Of a DNA stretch of 64,000 bases, positions 17,014-27,186 are shown one piece after another. The notes under the pieces were generated by a model, which worked only from the letters and a program-made list of their open reading frames with translations, did not search any database and was not told where the DNA came from. This DNA comes from Chitinophaga pinensis. Its GTDB lineage: Bacteria > Bacteroidota > Bacteroidia > Flavobacteriales_D > Crocinitomicaceae. The stretch's first letter is position 1; each line of letters opens with the position of its first letter. The translations under genes were made by a program, and so were the position numbers. The stretch lies in contig CAMDNE010000005.1 in NCBI GenBank assembly GCA_945902745.1, positions 1 to 64,000 on the forward strand, written 5' to 3'.

Positions 17014-18258
17014 CTATTTAATTACTGCTTCTGCAGTTAATGCTAAGCTATCTGCACCTGCAACCACTGGTTCAGCAGCAGCAGCAAAATATATATCTTT
17101 AAAAGATTGCTTTTGCTTCGTTTTCATCCAAGATTTAAATTCTGTAGGCGATAAAACGACAATTATCATTTTCATTTTATAGTGCGCATTTCCGCAAATC
17201 TTATTGCACATCAAAACGAAATTAAATTTCTCATTATTCATTTTTTTGCGCATCTCAACAGAAGTAATATCAGGAATAAACTTGAAACGAGTTGTCAAAC
17301 CAGGTACCGTATTCATTTGAGCTCTAAAATGAGGGAAATAAGCAGAATGTATTACATCCTTAGATCTAAAATTAAATTCATATTCCTTGTTTAGACATAA
17401 ATACAAAGTATCTTTTTGAATAATATCATCCCAAGCTGAAGCATCTACATTTTTATTGTGACGCGCTTTCATTTGATATAACAAACGAATTAATTGCTGC
17501 TTTCTTGACAAATCACTGACCATTTTTTCGCGATCTTCAGGAACAAGCATAATATTTTTATCATTCAATTTTGAAGCAATAGCTTTAATTCCTGTAACAC
17601 CATTTTCCATGTTAAAAATTGCACTATCAATAGTTTCTGATGTCATTAATGCCAACTCATTATTGTCTGTTGTCAATTTATAATCGAACTTTCCTAGTTT
17701 ATTATCTAATCCAGAATAACGAGCTGTCCAATCAAATTGCTTAGAAAATAATTCTATTCTAGTTGAATCAGTAACTGCAGCACTTGTAGCCTCATTCCAT
17801 TGTTTCAATCCTAAAATGATAATTACTGCCAATACACATGCAGGGACAACTGTCCAAATCATTTCTAATTTATTATCATGAGAAAAATACAATGCTTTAA
17901 CACCTGCTTTTCTCACATATTTCCAAGAGAAAAAGAACAATAAGAAGTTAGTCAGAAAAAAGACCGCAATTATAATTACGTAATTGACATTCAATAACCA
18001 ATCTAGTCCATGGCCATGAACTGAAGCTGCATCACCTCTACCAGACCAACCGTAAGTCAACATGAGCCAAATGAAACCACCGAAGAAAAAGACCATAAAA
18101 GCTAACATTAATTTAGCGTTTAAGTTATTATCTCCAGTACTAACTTCGTGTTCCCCACGATTTCTAAGTTTTGATGAAAGTTCATAAACACGAACCAACT
18201 GAGCAATTGCAATTACTCCTAAAACTATAACGATTAAAGCTATTAATTTACTTCCCAT
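17014..18258 (-). CDS. Cytochrome c oxidase subunit II
   Basis: A 414-residue subunit II with three predicted membrane helices and a periplasmic CuA domain. An N-terminal helix (about 5-25) precedes the two usual helices (about 50-70 and 90-115). An insertion of roughly 100 residues (about 180-290) separates the start of the cupredoxin domain from the CuA ligands. The CuA site reads IHSAYFPHFR, then CNKICGNAHYKM. The canonical CSELCG glutamate is lysine here; to my recollection this is common in Bacteroidota. It lies 26 bases upstream of subunit I and 32 bases after actF. It takes electrons from the ACIII cytochromes. Confidence 0.93.
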   Translation of the reverse strand: MGSKLIALIVIVLGVIAIAQLVRVYELSSKLRNRGEHEVSTGDNNLNAKLMLAFMVFFFGGFIWLMLTYGWSGRGDAASVHGHGLDWLLNVNYVIIIAVFFLTNFLLFFFSWKYVRKAGVKALYFSHDNKLEMIWTVVPACVLAVIIILGLKQWNEATSAAVTDSTRIELFSKQFDWTARYSGLDNKLGKFDYKLTTDNNELALMTSETIDSAIFNMENGVTGIKAIASKLNDKNIMLVPEDREKMVSDLSRKQQLIRLLYQMKARHNKNVDASAWDDIIQKDTLYLCLNKEYEFNFRSKDVIHSAYFPHFRAQMNTVPGLTTRFKFIPDITSVEMRKKMNNEKFNFVLMCNKICGNAHYKMKMIIVVLSPTEFKSWMKTKQKQSFKDIYFAAAAEPVVAGADSLALTAEAVIK

Positions 18259-18290
18259 CTTATTTTAAATCTATAATATTCTACTTTCTT

Positions 18291-19493
18291 TTATATCTCG
18301 TGATGAATACTTTCATCCAAGAATGGATGGTTCACCGGTGTTAATGGAGCTTTTGTCAAGTTGTGTAAAATGATTCTAATAAAGAATCCAGCTACCAACA
18401 AAGCCATTCCAATTTCCAAAAATCCAATTTTCGCTGTAGCCCCTAGAGAACCGGCAGAAACCAAGATATATACATCCAACCAATGTCCAGTTAAAATAAT
18501 CAATCCAACAAAAGTTAATATTCCTGCATGTCTTTTAGCATCTCTTGACATTAAAATTAACATCGGAAAAGCGAAATTAATTAAGAACATCCCAAAGTAT
18601 AATGCTTTAAAATTCTCTATTCTCATCATATAATATGTTACCTCTTCACCAATATTTGCATACCAAATAAGCATAAATTGAGAGAACCATAAATATGACC
18701 ATAAGAAAGAAGTTGCAAATGTCCATTTACCCAAATCATGGATATGACTATCATTCACATTTGGTAAATAACCTAATTTTTTCAAATAAAGCGTTAGTAA
18801 AACCAGAACAACCATTGCAGAGCACCACATACCAGCAAAAGTATACCAACCATACAATGTAGAAAACCAGTGAACATCAATTGACATTAACCAATCCCAT
18901 GATGAAGTTGAACTAAATACAGCAAAGAAAACTAAGAAAACAGCTGCTTTTCTATAATTTTTAAAGTGAATTTCAGTTCCACCAATTTTATCTTCAGCAA
19001 GTGATCTCATTCTAAAACCTCTTAAGAAGATATAGTAAGTACCCATGTAAACTAACGTTCTAATCCAAAAGAAGCCTTTGTTTAGGTATGCCGCTTTACC
19101 AGCAATAATTTCATCATAATGATGAGATTTTGGATTAACACTTTCTGGATCCATCCAACCATAAATGTGCGCTCCATCATTTAACGTAATAATCAACAAG
19201 GTAAGGGCTAACAATCCCATTCCATATGGCAAGAAACCTGCTACTGCTTCAATGATTCTTTTTACAGAAGCATACCACCCTGTTTCAGTAGCATATTGCA
19301 ACGCTAAGAAAAATAATGCGCCAAGTCCAAGTGCGAAAAAGAAAAAGCTATTCACCAAACCATTCGCTAATAAACGAGTAGCAAAATGATGATCACTCAT
19401 GCTTGTAAAAACACCAATCGCTGTAAACAAAACCCCAACTCCCATAAGAGTCATTGTTAGCGTTTTTGCTTTTTTTGATATAGAGAATTCCAT
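18291..19493 (-). CDS. actF: Alternative complex III subunit ActF
   Basis: A 400-residue membrane protein with about ten hydrophobic segments and no cofactor motifs, positioned after actE and before cox genes. ActF is a second large membrane subunit of alternative complex III, related in fold to ActC/NrfD, which may take part in quinol oxidation or proton movement. The call rests mainly on gene order (actABCDEF) and topology. The family resemblance is clear in FLWSYLWFSQFMLIWYANIGEE, a stretch with conserved charged and polar residues in a helix (about residues 255-276). Confidence 0.9.
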   Translation of the reverse strand: MEFSISKKAKTLTMTLMGVGVLFTAIGVFTSMSDHHFATRLLANGLVNSFFFFALGLGALFFLALQYATETGWYASVKRIIEAVAGFLPYGMGLLALTLLIITLNDGAHIYGWMDPESVNPKSHHYDEIIAGKAAYLNKGFFWIRTLVYMGTYYIFLRGFRMRSLAEDKIGGTEIHFKNYRKAAVFLVFFAVFSSTSSWDWLMSIDVHWFSTLYGWYTFAGMWCSAMVVLVLLTLYLKKLGYLPNVNDSHIHDLGKWTFATSFLWSYLWFSQFMLIWYANIGEEVTYYMMRIENFKALYFGMFLINFAFPMLILMSRDAKRHAGILTFVGLIILTGHWLDVYILVSAGSLGATAKIGFLEIGMALLVAGFFIRIILHNLTKAPLTPVNHPFLDESIHHEI

Positions 19494-19513
19494 CTTAAAA
19501 AATATTCAGGTTA

Positions 19514-20257
19514 TTATTTTGTAACTTTTGTTGTATCCGCAGCAACCGCAGTTACAACAGCAAGACCAGTTGCGTCAAACTTACCGTAATCTGCATTTTG
19601 GAATCTTCTAACATAATGAACTAAAGTCCAAATTTGCTTTTTATTCAATATAGATCCATGACCACCCATTGTGTTCAATCCATAATAAATTGAATAAAAA
19701 AGTTGTCCATCTGATTTCATTGCTCGTTCAGTATAATTTGGCACACCAGCATATGCTCCACTAGCAACCATAGGACCTTGACCATCACCTTTCTCTCCGT
19801 GACAATGCTGACACATTGCAGTGTACAATTCTTTGCCTTGCTTGAACATACCTTCAGAATTTTCTGAAGTCAATCTCATCGGATTCTTATCAGCAATCGC
19901 TAAAGCGTATTCATCTACCATAGTCAAATCTTCACCATACATACCATGCGTTTGTTTAAAAGCAATATTTGCCTTTCTGAAATACGGTAACATCAAACTT
20001 ACTGTAGTTGAATCTGTTCCATAATATGGTACAGTTCCCATGGGTGGCACCAAAGCAGACAATCTGTTTTTCATAGCCATATTTTCATAACCACGAACTT
20101 CACCGTAATCAACGTATACTTCAACTGCTGGTGAACGATACATGTCTGGCATATATTCCAAACCTGGACTATCAGCATCTGCAGTACAAGACCCTAAACT
20201 TAGGACCGAAACTGCCACTATTGCTAAACTTGCTAATACCTTAAATTTAATTTTCAT
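19514..20257 (-). CDS. actE: Alternative complex III monohaem cytochrome ActE
   Basis: A 247-residue lipoprotein. The signal peptide ends in LGSC (Cys24), giving a lipid anchor. One haem c motif, CQHCHGEKGDGQGP, lies near residues 149-162, with a likely Met ligand in NTMGGHGS. ActE is the monohaem subunit thought to hand electrons from ACIII to the oxidase. Spacing to actD is 61 bases, the largest gap in the operon, and to actF 20 bases. The N-terminal part (25-130) has the YMPDMYRS segment seen in this family. Confidence 0.93.
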   Translation of the reverse strand: MKIKFKVLASLAIVAVSVLSLGSCTADADSPGLEYMPDMYRSPAVEVYVDYGEVRGYENMAMKNRLSALVPPMGTVPYYGTDSTTVSLMLPYFRKANIAFKQTHGMYGEDLTMVDEYALAIADKNPMRLTSENSEGMFKQGKELYTAMCQHCHGEKGDGQGPMVASGAYAGVPNYTERAMKSDGQLFYSIYYGLNTMGGHGSILNKKQIWTLVHYVRRFQNADYGKFDATGLAVVTAVAADTTKVTK

Positions 20258-20318
20258 CTGTCTCTTCCTTTTATTTTGTCAGAAGGAGTATCCACTATAG
20301 CAGATACTTCATAGCAAA

Positions 20319-20855
20319 CTATTTTATTTCCTTTTGATCTAATTCAATTAAACCAGTTTCTCTCAACAATTTTTCCAATTCCTCAGAATTATATTTTGTA
20401 TTCTCTGACAAACGGATTTCCATTACAAATTTATCGTCAGTAGTACGAGGGTCTGGATTTTGAGCTGGAATTCCTGGCAATGTTTTATTTCTTAACATAT
20501 ATGTTATTGCCATACCGTGAGCTGCACAAAGAACAGTAAACTCAAAAGTAATTGGAACAAAAGCCAACAAGTTATCTAAATAAGTAAAGTTTGGTTTACC
20601 ACCAATATTCATCGGCCAATCTGTTACCATAAAATATCTCATTCCTACAGTAGCTAACATTAAACCAGTTATTCCAAATAGAAATGCAACAATACCTAAA
20701 CGAGTATTTTTAATTCCAATTATCGGATCTATCCCGTGTATTGGGAATGGTGAAAATACTTCAGAAATTTTTACACCTTTAGCAACCAACATCTTTGCGC
20801 CATCTTTAAGCACATCGTCATCGTCGTACATTGCATATATTACTCTCTCTGCCAT
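20319..20855 (-). CDS. actD: Alternative complex III subunit ActD
   Basis: A 178-residue protein with a short cytoplasmic N-terminal domain and two membrane helices (about 52-75 and 98-120). The N-terminus VIYAMYDDDDVLKDGAKML resembles the ActD (DUF3341) domain. It has no cofactor ligands. It lies 10 bases after actC, which it contacts in known ACIII structures. Confidence 0.93.
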   Translation of the reverse strand: MAERVIYAMYDDDDVLKDGAKMLVAKGVKISEVFSPFPIHGIDPIIGIKNTRLGIVAFLFGITGLMLATVGMRYFMVTDWPMNIGGKPNFTYLDNLLAFVPITFEFTVLCAAHGMAITYMLRNKTLPGIPAQNPDPRTTDDKFVMEIRLSENTKYNSEELEKLLRETGLIELDQKEIK

Positions 20856-20865
20856 GTCCTTTTAA

Positions 20866-22275
20866 TTAGTGGTTTGAATGATTATCTTCATTATGACTAT
20901 GCGTATCAGGAGCATTCTTATATGATTCTCCAGAAGATTTAAGAATTGTTTTTACTTCATTTAAAGCCAATACTGGGAAGTATCTAGCAAACAATAAGAA
21001 GAAAACAAAGAATAAACCAATAGTTCCAACATAAACTCCAATATCAATATGACTTGGATAATGCATACTCCAGGCTGATGGTAAATAATCTCTGTGAAGT
21101 GATGTTACAATAATAACATAACGCTCGAACCACATACCAATATTTACGACAATCGAAATAATGAATGTAAAAATTAAACTTCTTCTCAAAGGTCGGAACC
21201 ACATTAATTGAGGTGAAACAACATTACATGTCATCATTGCAAAATATGCCCACCAATATGGTCCAGTTGCACGATTTATAAATGCATATGCTTCATATTC
21301 AACACCAGAATACCAAGAAATAAATAGTTCAGTTATATAAGCAGTTCCAACGATTGAACCCGTTACCATAATTACAATATTCATATATTCCACATGTTTC
21401 GTATGAATATATGCTTCTAATCCCATTGCTTTTCTCATAACTAACATTAAGGTTTGTACCATGGCAAAACCAGAGAATACAGCACCAGCAACGAAGTATG
21501 GAGGGAAAATAGTAGTATGCCATCCCGGAACAATAGATGTAGCAAAGTCAAATGATACAATCGAGTGAACGGAGAATACAAGAGGTGTTGCCAAACCAGC
21601 TAAAACTAAAGAAACCAATTCAAAACGATTCCAATGTTTAGCTCTACCTGACCAACCAAATGCTAAAATAGAATACATTTTCTTAGATACCGGCTTCTTA
21701 GCTCTATCACGTATAGTAGCAAAATCTGGAATTAAACCAATATACCAGAATACTAAAGAAACAGATAAATAAGTCGAGATAGCGAAAACGTCCCAAAGTA
21801 AAGGAGAGTTAAAATTTACCCATAAAGATCCAAATTGATTAGGCAAAGGAAGCGTCCAATATCCAACCCATAAACGACCCATGTGAATAAGAGGAAACAA
21901 ACCAGCCATAAATACAGCGAAAATAGTCATTGCCTCAGCTGAACGGTTAATTGCCATTCTCCACTTCTGACGGAACAGTAACAATACTGCAGAAATCAAA
22001 GTCCCTGCGTGACCAATACCTACCCACCAAACGAAATTGGTAATATCCCAAGCCCATCCAATAGTTTTATTAAGTCCCCAAACACCGATACCTGTTCCAA
22101 GTAAGTAAAATATACAACCTACTCCATAAAGTCCAATAATAAGAGCAATCCCAAAAAGGATATACCACATTTTTGGTGCTTTGTCTTCAATCGGTCTGCA
22201 GACGTCTTCTGTGACGTCATGATAGGTCTTGTGACCTAATATCAGAGGTTCTCTAATTGCTGCTTCCTTATGCAT
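20866..22275 (-). CDS. actC: Alternative complex III subunit ActC (NrfD-like)
   Basis: A 469-residue integral membrane protein of the NrfD/PsrC family with about ten helices. It forms the quinol-oxidising membrane part of alternative complex III next to the Fe-S subunit ActB. Seen: WWVGIGHAGTLISAVLLL (helix 2 with conserved His), FPLIHMGR (helix 3) and RYVIIVTSLHRDYLPS (about residues 385-400). The C-terminal tail is His- and Asn-rich (THSHNEDNHSNH). It follows actB by 19 bases. Confidence 0.95.
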   Translation of the reverse strand: MHKEAAIREPLILGHKTYHDVTEDVCRPIEDKAPKMWYILFGIALIIGLYGVGCIFYLLGTGIGVWGLNKTIGWAWDITNFVWWVGIGHAGTLISAVLLLFRQKWRMAINRSAEAMTIFAVFMAGLFPLIHMGRLWVGYWTLPLPNQFGSLWVNFNSPLLWDVFAISTYLSVSLVFWYIGLIPDFATIRDRAKKPVSKKMYSILAFGWSGRAKHWNRFELVSLVLAGLATPLVFSVHSIVSFDFATSIVPGWHTTIFPPYFVAGAVFSGFAMVQTLMLVMRKAMGLEAYIHTKHVEYMNIVIMVTGSIVGTAYITELFISWYSGVEYEAYAFINRATGPYWWAYFAMMTCNVVSPQLMWFRPLRRSLIFTFIISIVVNIGMWFERYVIIVTSLHRDYLPSAWSMHYPSHIDIGVYVGTIGLFFVFFLLFARYFPVLALNEVKTILKSSGESYKNAPDTHSHNEDNHSNH

Positions 22276-22294
22276 TACAATAGCTTTAGTTCAA

Positions 22295-25200
22295 TTAATG
22301 ATGATTCTTTTTCTCTACATGACTTTCATGCTTCTCTGCTACTTGCAGTTTAGACAATATGTCATTTTTCTCATTTCTTACTTTCACTTTATACCAAACG
22401 TTTGGTTTTACACCAACTTCTTCTAATGCTTGGTATGCAAGTTTATCGTCTGAGCTTGATCTAACCATAGATTTCATGTCATTCCAATCTCCTACGATAA
22501 TTGCGTTTGTTGGACATGCATCCGAACAAGCTGTTGTATAATCTCCATCAACTACTGGACGACTTTCTTTCTTCGCTACTAATTTTCCTGCTTGTATTCT
22601 TTGAACACAGAAAGAACATTTCTCCATTACACCACGTGTACGAACAGTAACATCTGGATTTAAAACCATTCTACCTAAATCATCCTGTGCAGGATTTACT
22701 TCTGTAAATTTCTTATATGATGGATAGTTGAACCAGTTAAAACGACGCACTTTATAAGGACAGTTATTTGCACAATATCTTGTACCAATACATCTATTGT
22801 ATGCCATTTGATTTAAGCCTTCATTACTATGCGTAGTTGCAGCGACTGGACAAACTGTTTCACAAGGTGCGTGATTACAGTGATGACACATCATAGGCAT
22901 GTGAACCACTTTAGGATTCAATGCTGCTACTTCAGCTTTATCGTAACTAAATGTTTCTTTATCTTTTCTTTGACCAGGAACCGCCTCTTCGTCAGAAGAG
23001 AAATAACGGTCAATTCTTAACCAGTGCATTTCACGTCCACGACGAACTTCATCTTTACCAACAACTGGAACATTATTTTCTGCTTGACATGCAACTAAAC
23101 ATGATCCACAACCAATACAAGAAGAAAGATCGACAGTCATACCCCAACGGTGACCAATTTTCTCAACAGGATGAGCATCCCATAAGTCAAATTCAGCCAT
23201 CGGCGCCTTAACGTGATTACCATCTTTATCAAGCTTAGAAAGCATGTAAGGTGGATTGTAAGCTTCGCGATCGTTATTTTTAAATATATCAAGCGTAGTT
23301 TCTCTAACAATTGAATGACGACCCATTACAGTATGATGTATCTGTGTCGCTGCAATTAAATAAGAACCTTCAACTTTTGTCATTGTTGCTGAAGCAGCAT
23401 AAGACATTGTACCATTTTCGCTTTGAACAAATGAGAAAACATTTGCACCAATAGGAGCTGGATTGCCATTTTCCAATGTTACATTTCCACCATATTCTTT
23501 GGTTTGAAATGCAGCTTTACCAATATTTTCACCGTTTGCTCCTCGACCATAACCTAAAGCTATACCGATTGTATTTTCAGCTTGACCTGGCAATGGATAA
23601 ACAGGAAGAGTAACTTCATTGTTTCCAACTTTAACTTTTGCAAGATTCAAACCATGCTCTTGATCATAAGTTGTAACATATCCAGCTTTTACCATTTCAA
23701 CTGGATTCATGGTAATATAGTTATCCCATGTTACTTTAGTCAAAGGATCTGGAAGTTCTTGTAACCACGGATTATTTGCTTGTAACCCAATTCCGATTCC
23801 AGCTTTTTGGTACATTACAACTTCTAAACCTGAAGATTTGGGAAGCTGTCCTGCTAAACCTGCTAAAGCAGCATCATTAAATACCATAGCAATTTCACTT
23901 GCTGGAACAGTCATTTCCACACAGCTATTGTGTATAGCCATATTCCAATAAGTATGGAAATCTAAATATTTAGTTTGTGCTGGGAATCCGTATGTTTCCC
24001 AAGTTTTCATGATATAATCATAAGAAACTTTAGAATCTTTTCCTCCACGATTAACTTTTCCAGCCCAAACTAACATGGACTCTAAAGCAGAAGCAGTATT
24101 AAATAAAGGTCGAATTGTTGGTTGAGCGATGGAATAATGAGCCACTGTTGGATTGAAATCACTCCAGCTTTCTAAAGCATGATGATCAGGACAAATAAAC
24201 TTGCACAATGATGCAGTTTCATCAGAATGAGATGCAAGTGAAACACTTGTTCCAATTTTTCCTAAAGCTTCACCAAATTGTTTTCCATTCGCTAATGTAT
24301 AAACTGGATTCACACCCAAGAAAATAACTGCATCTGGTCCTTTTCCAGCAATTACGTTACTCACAAATTTGTTCATTTTTGCATCTTCCGATTTGAACAA
24401 ATTGATCGTATTATTTAAATCCAACGTTTTTGAATAAGCTCCAAGAACATTGTTTAATTTATTTACAAGGATTTGAACTGCTTTGTTATTTGATCCACAA
24501 ACAACAATTGATTCACCTTTAGTAGCTTTTAATGATTTAATTGCTTCATCAGCAATTGCGATAACACTTTTTGATAATTCTGAAGAAACACCTGAAGCAA
24601 CACCAAAACCTTTTAAAATGTATGATAAAACATTCGCTTGTTCTGAAGGTTTAATCATTCCTCTATAATCCGCATTAGATCCAGAAACAGACATTACAGA
24701 TTCAAAATGAAAATGTTTTGACATCCACTCTCCAGCAGGATTTCTTCGCATTCCGTATTGAGAAGCGAATTGAGTTGGCATTAACCAAGAACTCAAGAAA
24801 TCTGCACCAACACTAACGATTGTTTTTGCTTTTGAGAAATCATGCGTAGGAATAATATTTTTTCCAAAAGTAGCTTCATACGCTAAACGCATACCTGCAT
24901 AAGAAACAGCATCGTATTGGATGTGTTCAAATTTATCTGGATTTTCAGTAGCACCTAAAGACGCTCCTAATTCTCCAATTGCCATTCCCAAAGAAGGACT
25001 AATTACAGTATTAGAAACTAAAACAATCTTTTTAGCACTTTTAATAGCAGTTTTAATTGATCCATCAATATTTGACCAAGAATCTGATTCACCTTTCAAT
25101 GTGGGATTTTGAAGTCTCGCTGAATCATATAATCCTAAAACAGATGCTATAATTTGCGGATTTGATCCACCAAAAGTAATTCCGAAATCTTTATTTCCTT

Positions 25201-25558
25201 TGATATAAATAGGTCGACCTTCACGTGTTTTTACAAGGATGCTTGCATAAGAAACACCATCGTAATAAGTTGAAGCATACCATGTTGGCATACCTGGAGT
25301 TACGTTTTCAGGCTTATTCACATAAGGAATAGCTTTTGTAACAGGCGCCTCACACGCAGCAACTGTAGCAGCTGCAACACTGAAACCTAAAAATTTCAAG
25401 AAATCACGACGCGCAGTCGATGTTTCTTTTAAATTCTCATCTCCTAAGAATTCTTCAACTGACATTTGAGTCGGGAATTCCTGCTCTTTCGATTTAAGGA
25501 ATTCTGGAGTCTCTCTTAATTCTTCAAGACCTTTCCAATATTTTCTTGTCATTCCCAT
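22295..25558 (-). CDS. actB: Alternative complex III Fe-S / molybdopterin-like subunit ActB
   Basis: A 1087-residue periplasmic subunit with an internal twin-arginine motif (ARRDFLKFLGF, about residues 48-58), a molybdopterin-oxidoreductase-like domain (about 80-740) that in this family lacks the cofactor, and a C-terminal four-cluster ferredoxin domain. The cluster motifs are CIGCGSCLVAC, CHHCNHAPCETVC, CIGTRYCANNCP, CSFCVQR and CSDACP. One site has Thr-Arg-Tyr spacing (CIGTRYC), fitting the [3Fe-4S] cluster of ACIII. It lies 30 bases after actA. It moves electrons from the quinol site at ActC to the ActA haems. Confidence 0.95.
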   Translation of the reverse strand: MGMTRKYWKGLEELRETPEFLKSKEQEFPTQMSVEEFLGDENLKETSTARRDFLKFLGFSVAAATVAACEAPVTKAIPYVNKPENVTPGMPTWYASTYYDGVSYASILVKTREGRPIYIKGNKDFGITFGGSNPQIIASVLGLYDSARLQNPTLKGESDSWSNIDGSIKTAIKSAKKIVLVSNTVISPSLGMAIGELGASLGATENPDKFEHIQYDAVSYAGMRLAYEATFGKNIIPTHDFSKAKTIVSVGADFLSSWLMPTQFASQYGMRRNPAGEWMSKHFHFESVMSVSGSNADYRGMIKPSEQANVLSYILKGFGVASGVSSELSKSVIAIADEAIKSLKATKGESIVVCGSNNKAVQILVNKLNNVLGAYSKTLDLNNTINLFKSEDAKMNKFVSNVIAGKGPDAVIFLGVNPVYTLANGKQFGEALGKIGTSVSLASHSDETASLCKFICPDHHALESWSDFNPTVAHYSIAQPTIRPLFNTASALESMLVWAGKVNRGGKDSKVSYDYIMKTWETYGFPAQTKYLDFHTYWNMAIHNSCVEMTVPASEIAMVFNDAALAGLAGQLPKSSGLEVVMYQKAGIGIGLQANNPWLQELPDPLTKVTWDNYITMNPVEMVKAGYVTTYDQEHGLNLAKVKVGNNEVTLPVYPLPGQAENTIGIALGYGRGANGENIGKAAFQTKEYGGNVTLENGNPAPIGANVFSFVQSENGTMSYAASATMTKVEGSYLIAATQIHHTVMGRHSIVRETTLDIFKNNDREAYNPPYMLSKLDKDGNHVKAPMAEFDLWDAHPVEKIGHRWGMTVDLSSCIGCGSCLVACQAENNVPVVGKDEVRRGREMHWLRIDRYFSSDEEAVPGQRKDKETFSYDKAEVAALNPKVVHMPMMCHHCNHAPCETVCPVAATTHSNEGLNQMAYNRCIGTRYCANNCPYKVRRFNWFNYPSYKKFTEVNPAQDDLGRMVLNPDVTVRTRGVMEKCSFCVQRIQAGKLVAKKESRPVVDGDYTTACSDACPTNAIIVGDWNDMKSMVRSSSDDKLAYQALEEVGVKPNVWYKVKVRNEKNDILSKLQVAEKHESHVEKKNHH

Positions 25559-25588
25559 ATGCTTATTTGGACTTCTTCTATTCGTTAA

Positions 25589-26944
25589 TTAATAGTGACA
25601 TTTTGCACATTCCCAACCACCTAACTCATTTACGGTCACTTTACCATCTTTCAAGTAACTACCATATAAAGTTTTGTCGTTGTTCAACAAACGCTTGTGA
25701 ATTTCATTGTAGTAACCATCATTTCTTGTATCAATCGATCCAGTAGAAATTTCTTTCGCACCATGACATTCGATACACCATCCCATTGTCATAGTTGGTC
25801 TAGTTAATGGTATATTACCTTCAATTTTATTCAATTCAGAAACAGGTTGAACTTTAGCAGTTTCTACCATTTTCGTCATATCTCCATGACATTGCTTACA
25901 ATCAATCCCACCAACTACTACGTGTTGAGAGTGATTGAAATAAACGTGATCAGGTAAGACATGCACCTTATTCCAAATAATTGGTGTAGATTTTCCTGTG
26001 TATTTCCCTGCTCCAGCCGGATCCCAACCTGCTGATTTGTATAATTTAGCAATTTGCTCTTGTTGAGCAGGAGTACGACCATTAATTTGTTTGTGACAAT
26101 TCATACATACATTCACAGTAGGCAAACCTGCTGATTTAGACAATGTAACAGAATTGTGACAATATTTACAATCGATACCATTTGTGCCAGTGTGAATAGC
26201 ATGAGGAAAAGCAATCGGTTGTGATGGTTGATATTCTTCAACAACACCAATACTATAACCACTTAAAAATAAAGTAACTATTGCACTTATAACAAGAACC
26301 AACGATGTCAAACCAACATACAAGCGGTATTTCCATGCCCACGTTTTGAATTCTTCAGAATAGGTTAAACTTTCATTTATTGGTTCACCAGCATCATCTG
26401 CAGCAGCAAATTTCAATTGACGACGAACACCACCAACAGCAACAACAATAGTAAAGAAAATAATTCCCAATATTATCCAAATCCATCCCATTGAAGATTC
26501 TTCTTCAGTTGCTAATGGATCTGCAGTTGCTGCGCCGGTTGCACCTGCCGCACCTTCAGCTCCTGGTTCAGGTTGAGAATCAACCCAATCCAAAATCGCA
26601 TCTACATCTTCCTTTTTCAATTCAGGAAAAGCCTGCATAGCAGAAGGCGCCCAAGTTGAAACTGTTTGTGCATAAGGATCGGAAGCGGCAGCATTTTGCC
26701 AATTGTTTACCCATTGATAGATAGAGCCTTCTTTGGCTCCTCCATCAGTCCATTTCTGGCGCACTTGGAATAATTTTGGCCCTGTACCATTTTTATGTGG
26801 TTGGTGACAGCTGGCACATTTCGCTTTGAAAAGTGCATCACCTTGAGCTTGTGCTGTGAATGTTCCCGCTAAAAACACTAGGGTTAAAGCGCTGAAACAC
26901 CAATTTCTTAAGTATATAAACATCTGACTACTAGATATTTTCAT
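25589..26944 (-). CDS. actA: Alternative complex III multihaem cytochrome ActA
   Basis: A 451-residue membrane cytochrome with six CxxCH motifs: one near the N-terminus (CASCHQPHKNG) in a class I-type domain, then CKYCH, CMNCH, CKQCH, CIECH and CAKCH in the C-terminal pentahaem part (about 240-451). A signal sequence (about 12-33) and two later helices (about 150-172 and 208-230) anchor it. The N-terminal monohaem domain is additional to the classical pentahaem ActA, and to my recollection it is found in other Bacteroidota. First gene of the actABCDEF-coxBA operon. Confidence 0.93.
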   Translation of the reverse strand: MKISSSQMFIYLRNWCFSALTLVFLAGTFTAQAQGDALFKAKCASCHQPHKNGTGPKLFQVRQKWTDGGAKEGSIYQWVNNWQNAAASDPYAQTVSTWAPSAMQAFPELKKEDVDAILDWVDSQPEPGAEGAAGATGAATADPLATEEESSMGWIWIILGIIFFTIVVAVGGVRRQLKFAAADDAGEPINESLTYSEEFKTWAWKYRLYVGLTSLVLVISAIVTLFLSGYSIGVVEEYQPSQPIAFPHAIHTGTNGIDCKYCHNSVTLSKSAGLPTVNVCMNCHKQINGRTPAQQEQIAKLYKSAGWDPAGAGKYTGKSTPIIWNKVHVLPDHVYFNHSQHVVVGGIDCKQCHGDMTKMVETAKVQPVSELNKIEGNIPLTRPTMTMGWCIECHGAKEISTGSIDTRNDGYYNEIHKRLLNNDKTLYGSYLKDGKVTVNELGGWECAKCHY

Positions 26945-26963
26945 GTAAAAAACTATAAGTCTA

Positions 26964-26988
26964 CCGTCAAAAAAACACTGTTTGACGG
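26964..26988. promoter_or_regulatory. Inverted repeat in the predicted act operon leader
   Basis: CCGTCAAA and TTTGACGG pair perfectly around a 9-base loop. It lies between the predicted -7 element and the actA start codon, so it would be in the 5' untranslated region. It may be an operator or a small RNA hairpin; there is no T-run suggesting a terminator. Confidence 0.4.
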
Positions 26989-26991
26989 AAG

Positions 26992-26999
26992 CAAATTTA
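26992..26999 (-). promoter_or_regulatory. Predicted -7 element of the act-cox operon
   Basis: The minus strand reads TAAATTTG (TAnnTTTG), 47 bases upstream of actA. No TTG is found at the expected -33 spacing, so the call is moderate. Confidence 0.45.
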
Positions 27000-27178
27000 G
27001 AAGATTCACTCTATTTCATGACAGTTTTATGACAAAATAAATTAGATAAAGCTTAATTTAAATTCATTCTAAATAAGTAATTTTTGGTAATCTCTGATTT
27101 GTACTTCGTTAACGCATTTTTTAACATTTTAAAGCAGTAAAAATTTCCATGGCATATCTATTGCTTTACTAACTTCAT

Positions 27179-27186
27179 TACCTTTG
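27179..27186 (+). promoter_or_regulatory. Predicted -7 element of the SPOR gene
   Basis: TACCTTTG matches TAnnTTTG and lies 20 bases before the start codon at 27207. The -33 element is not clear. Confidence 0.45.
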
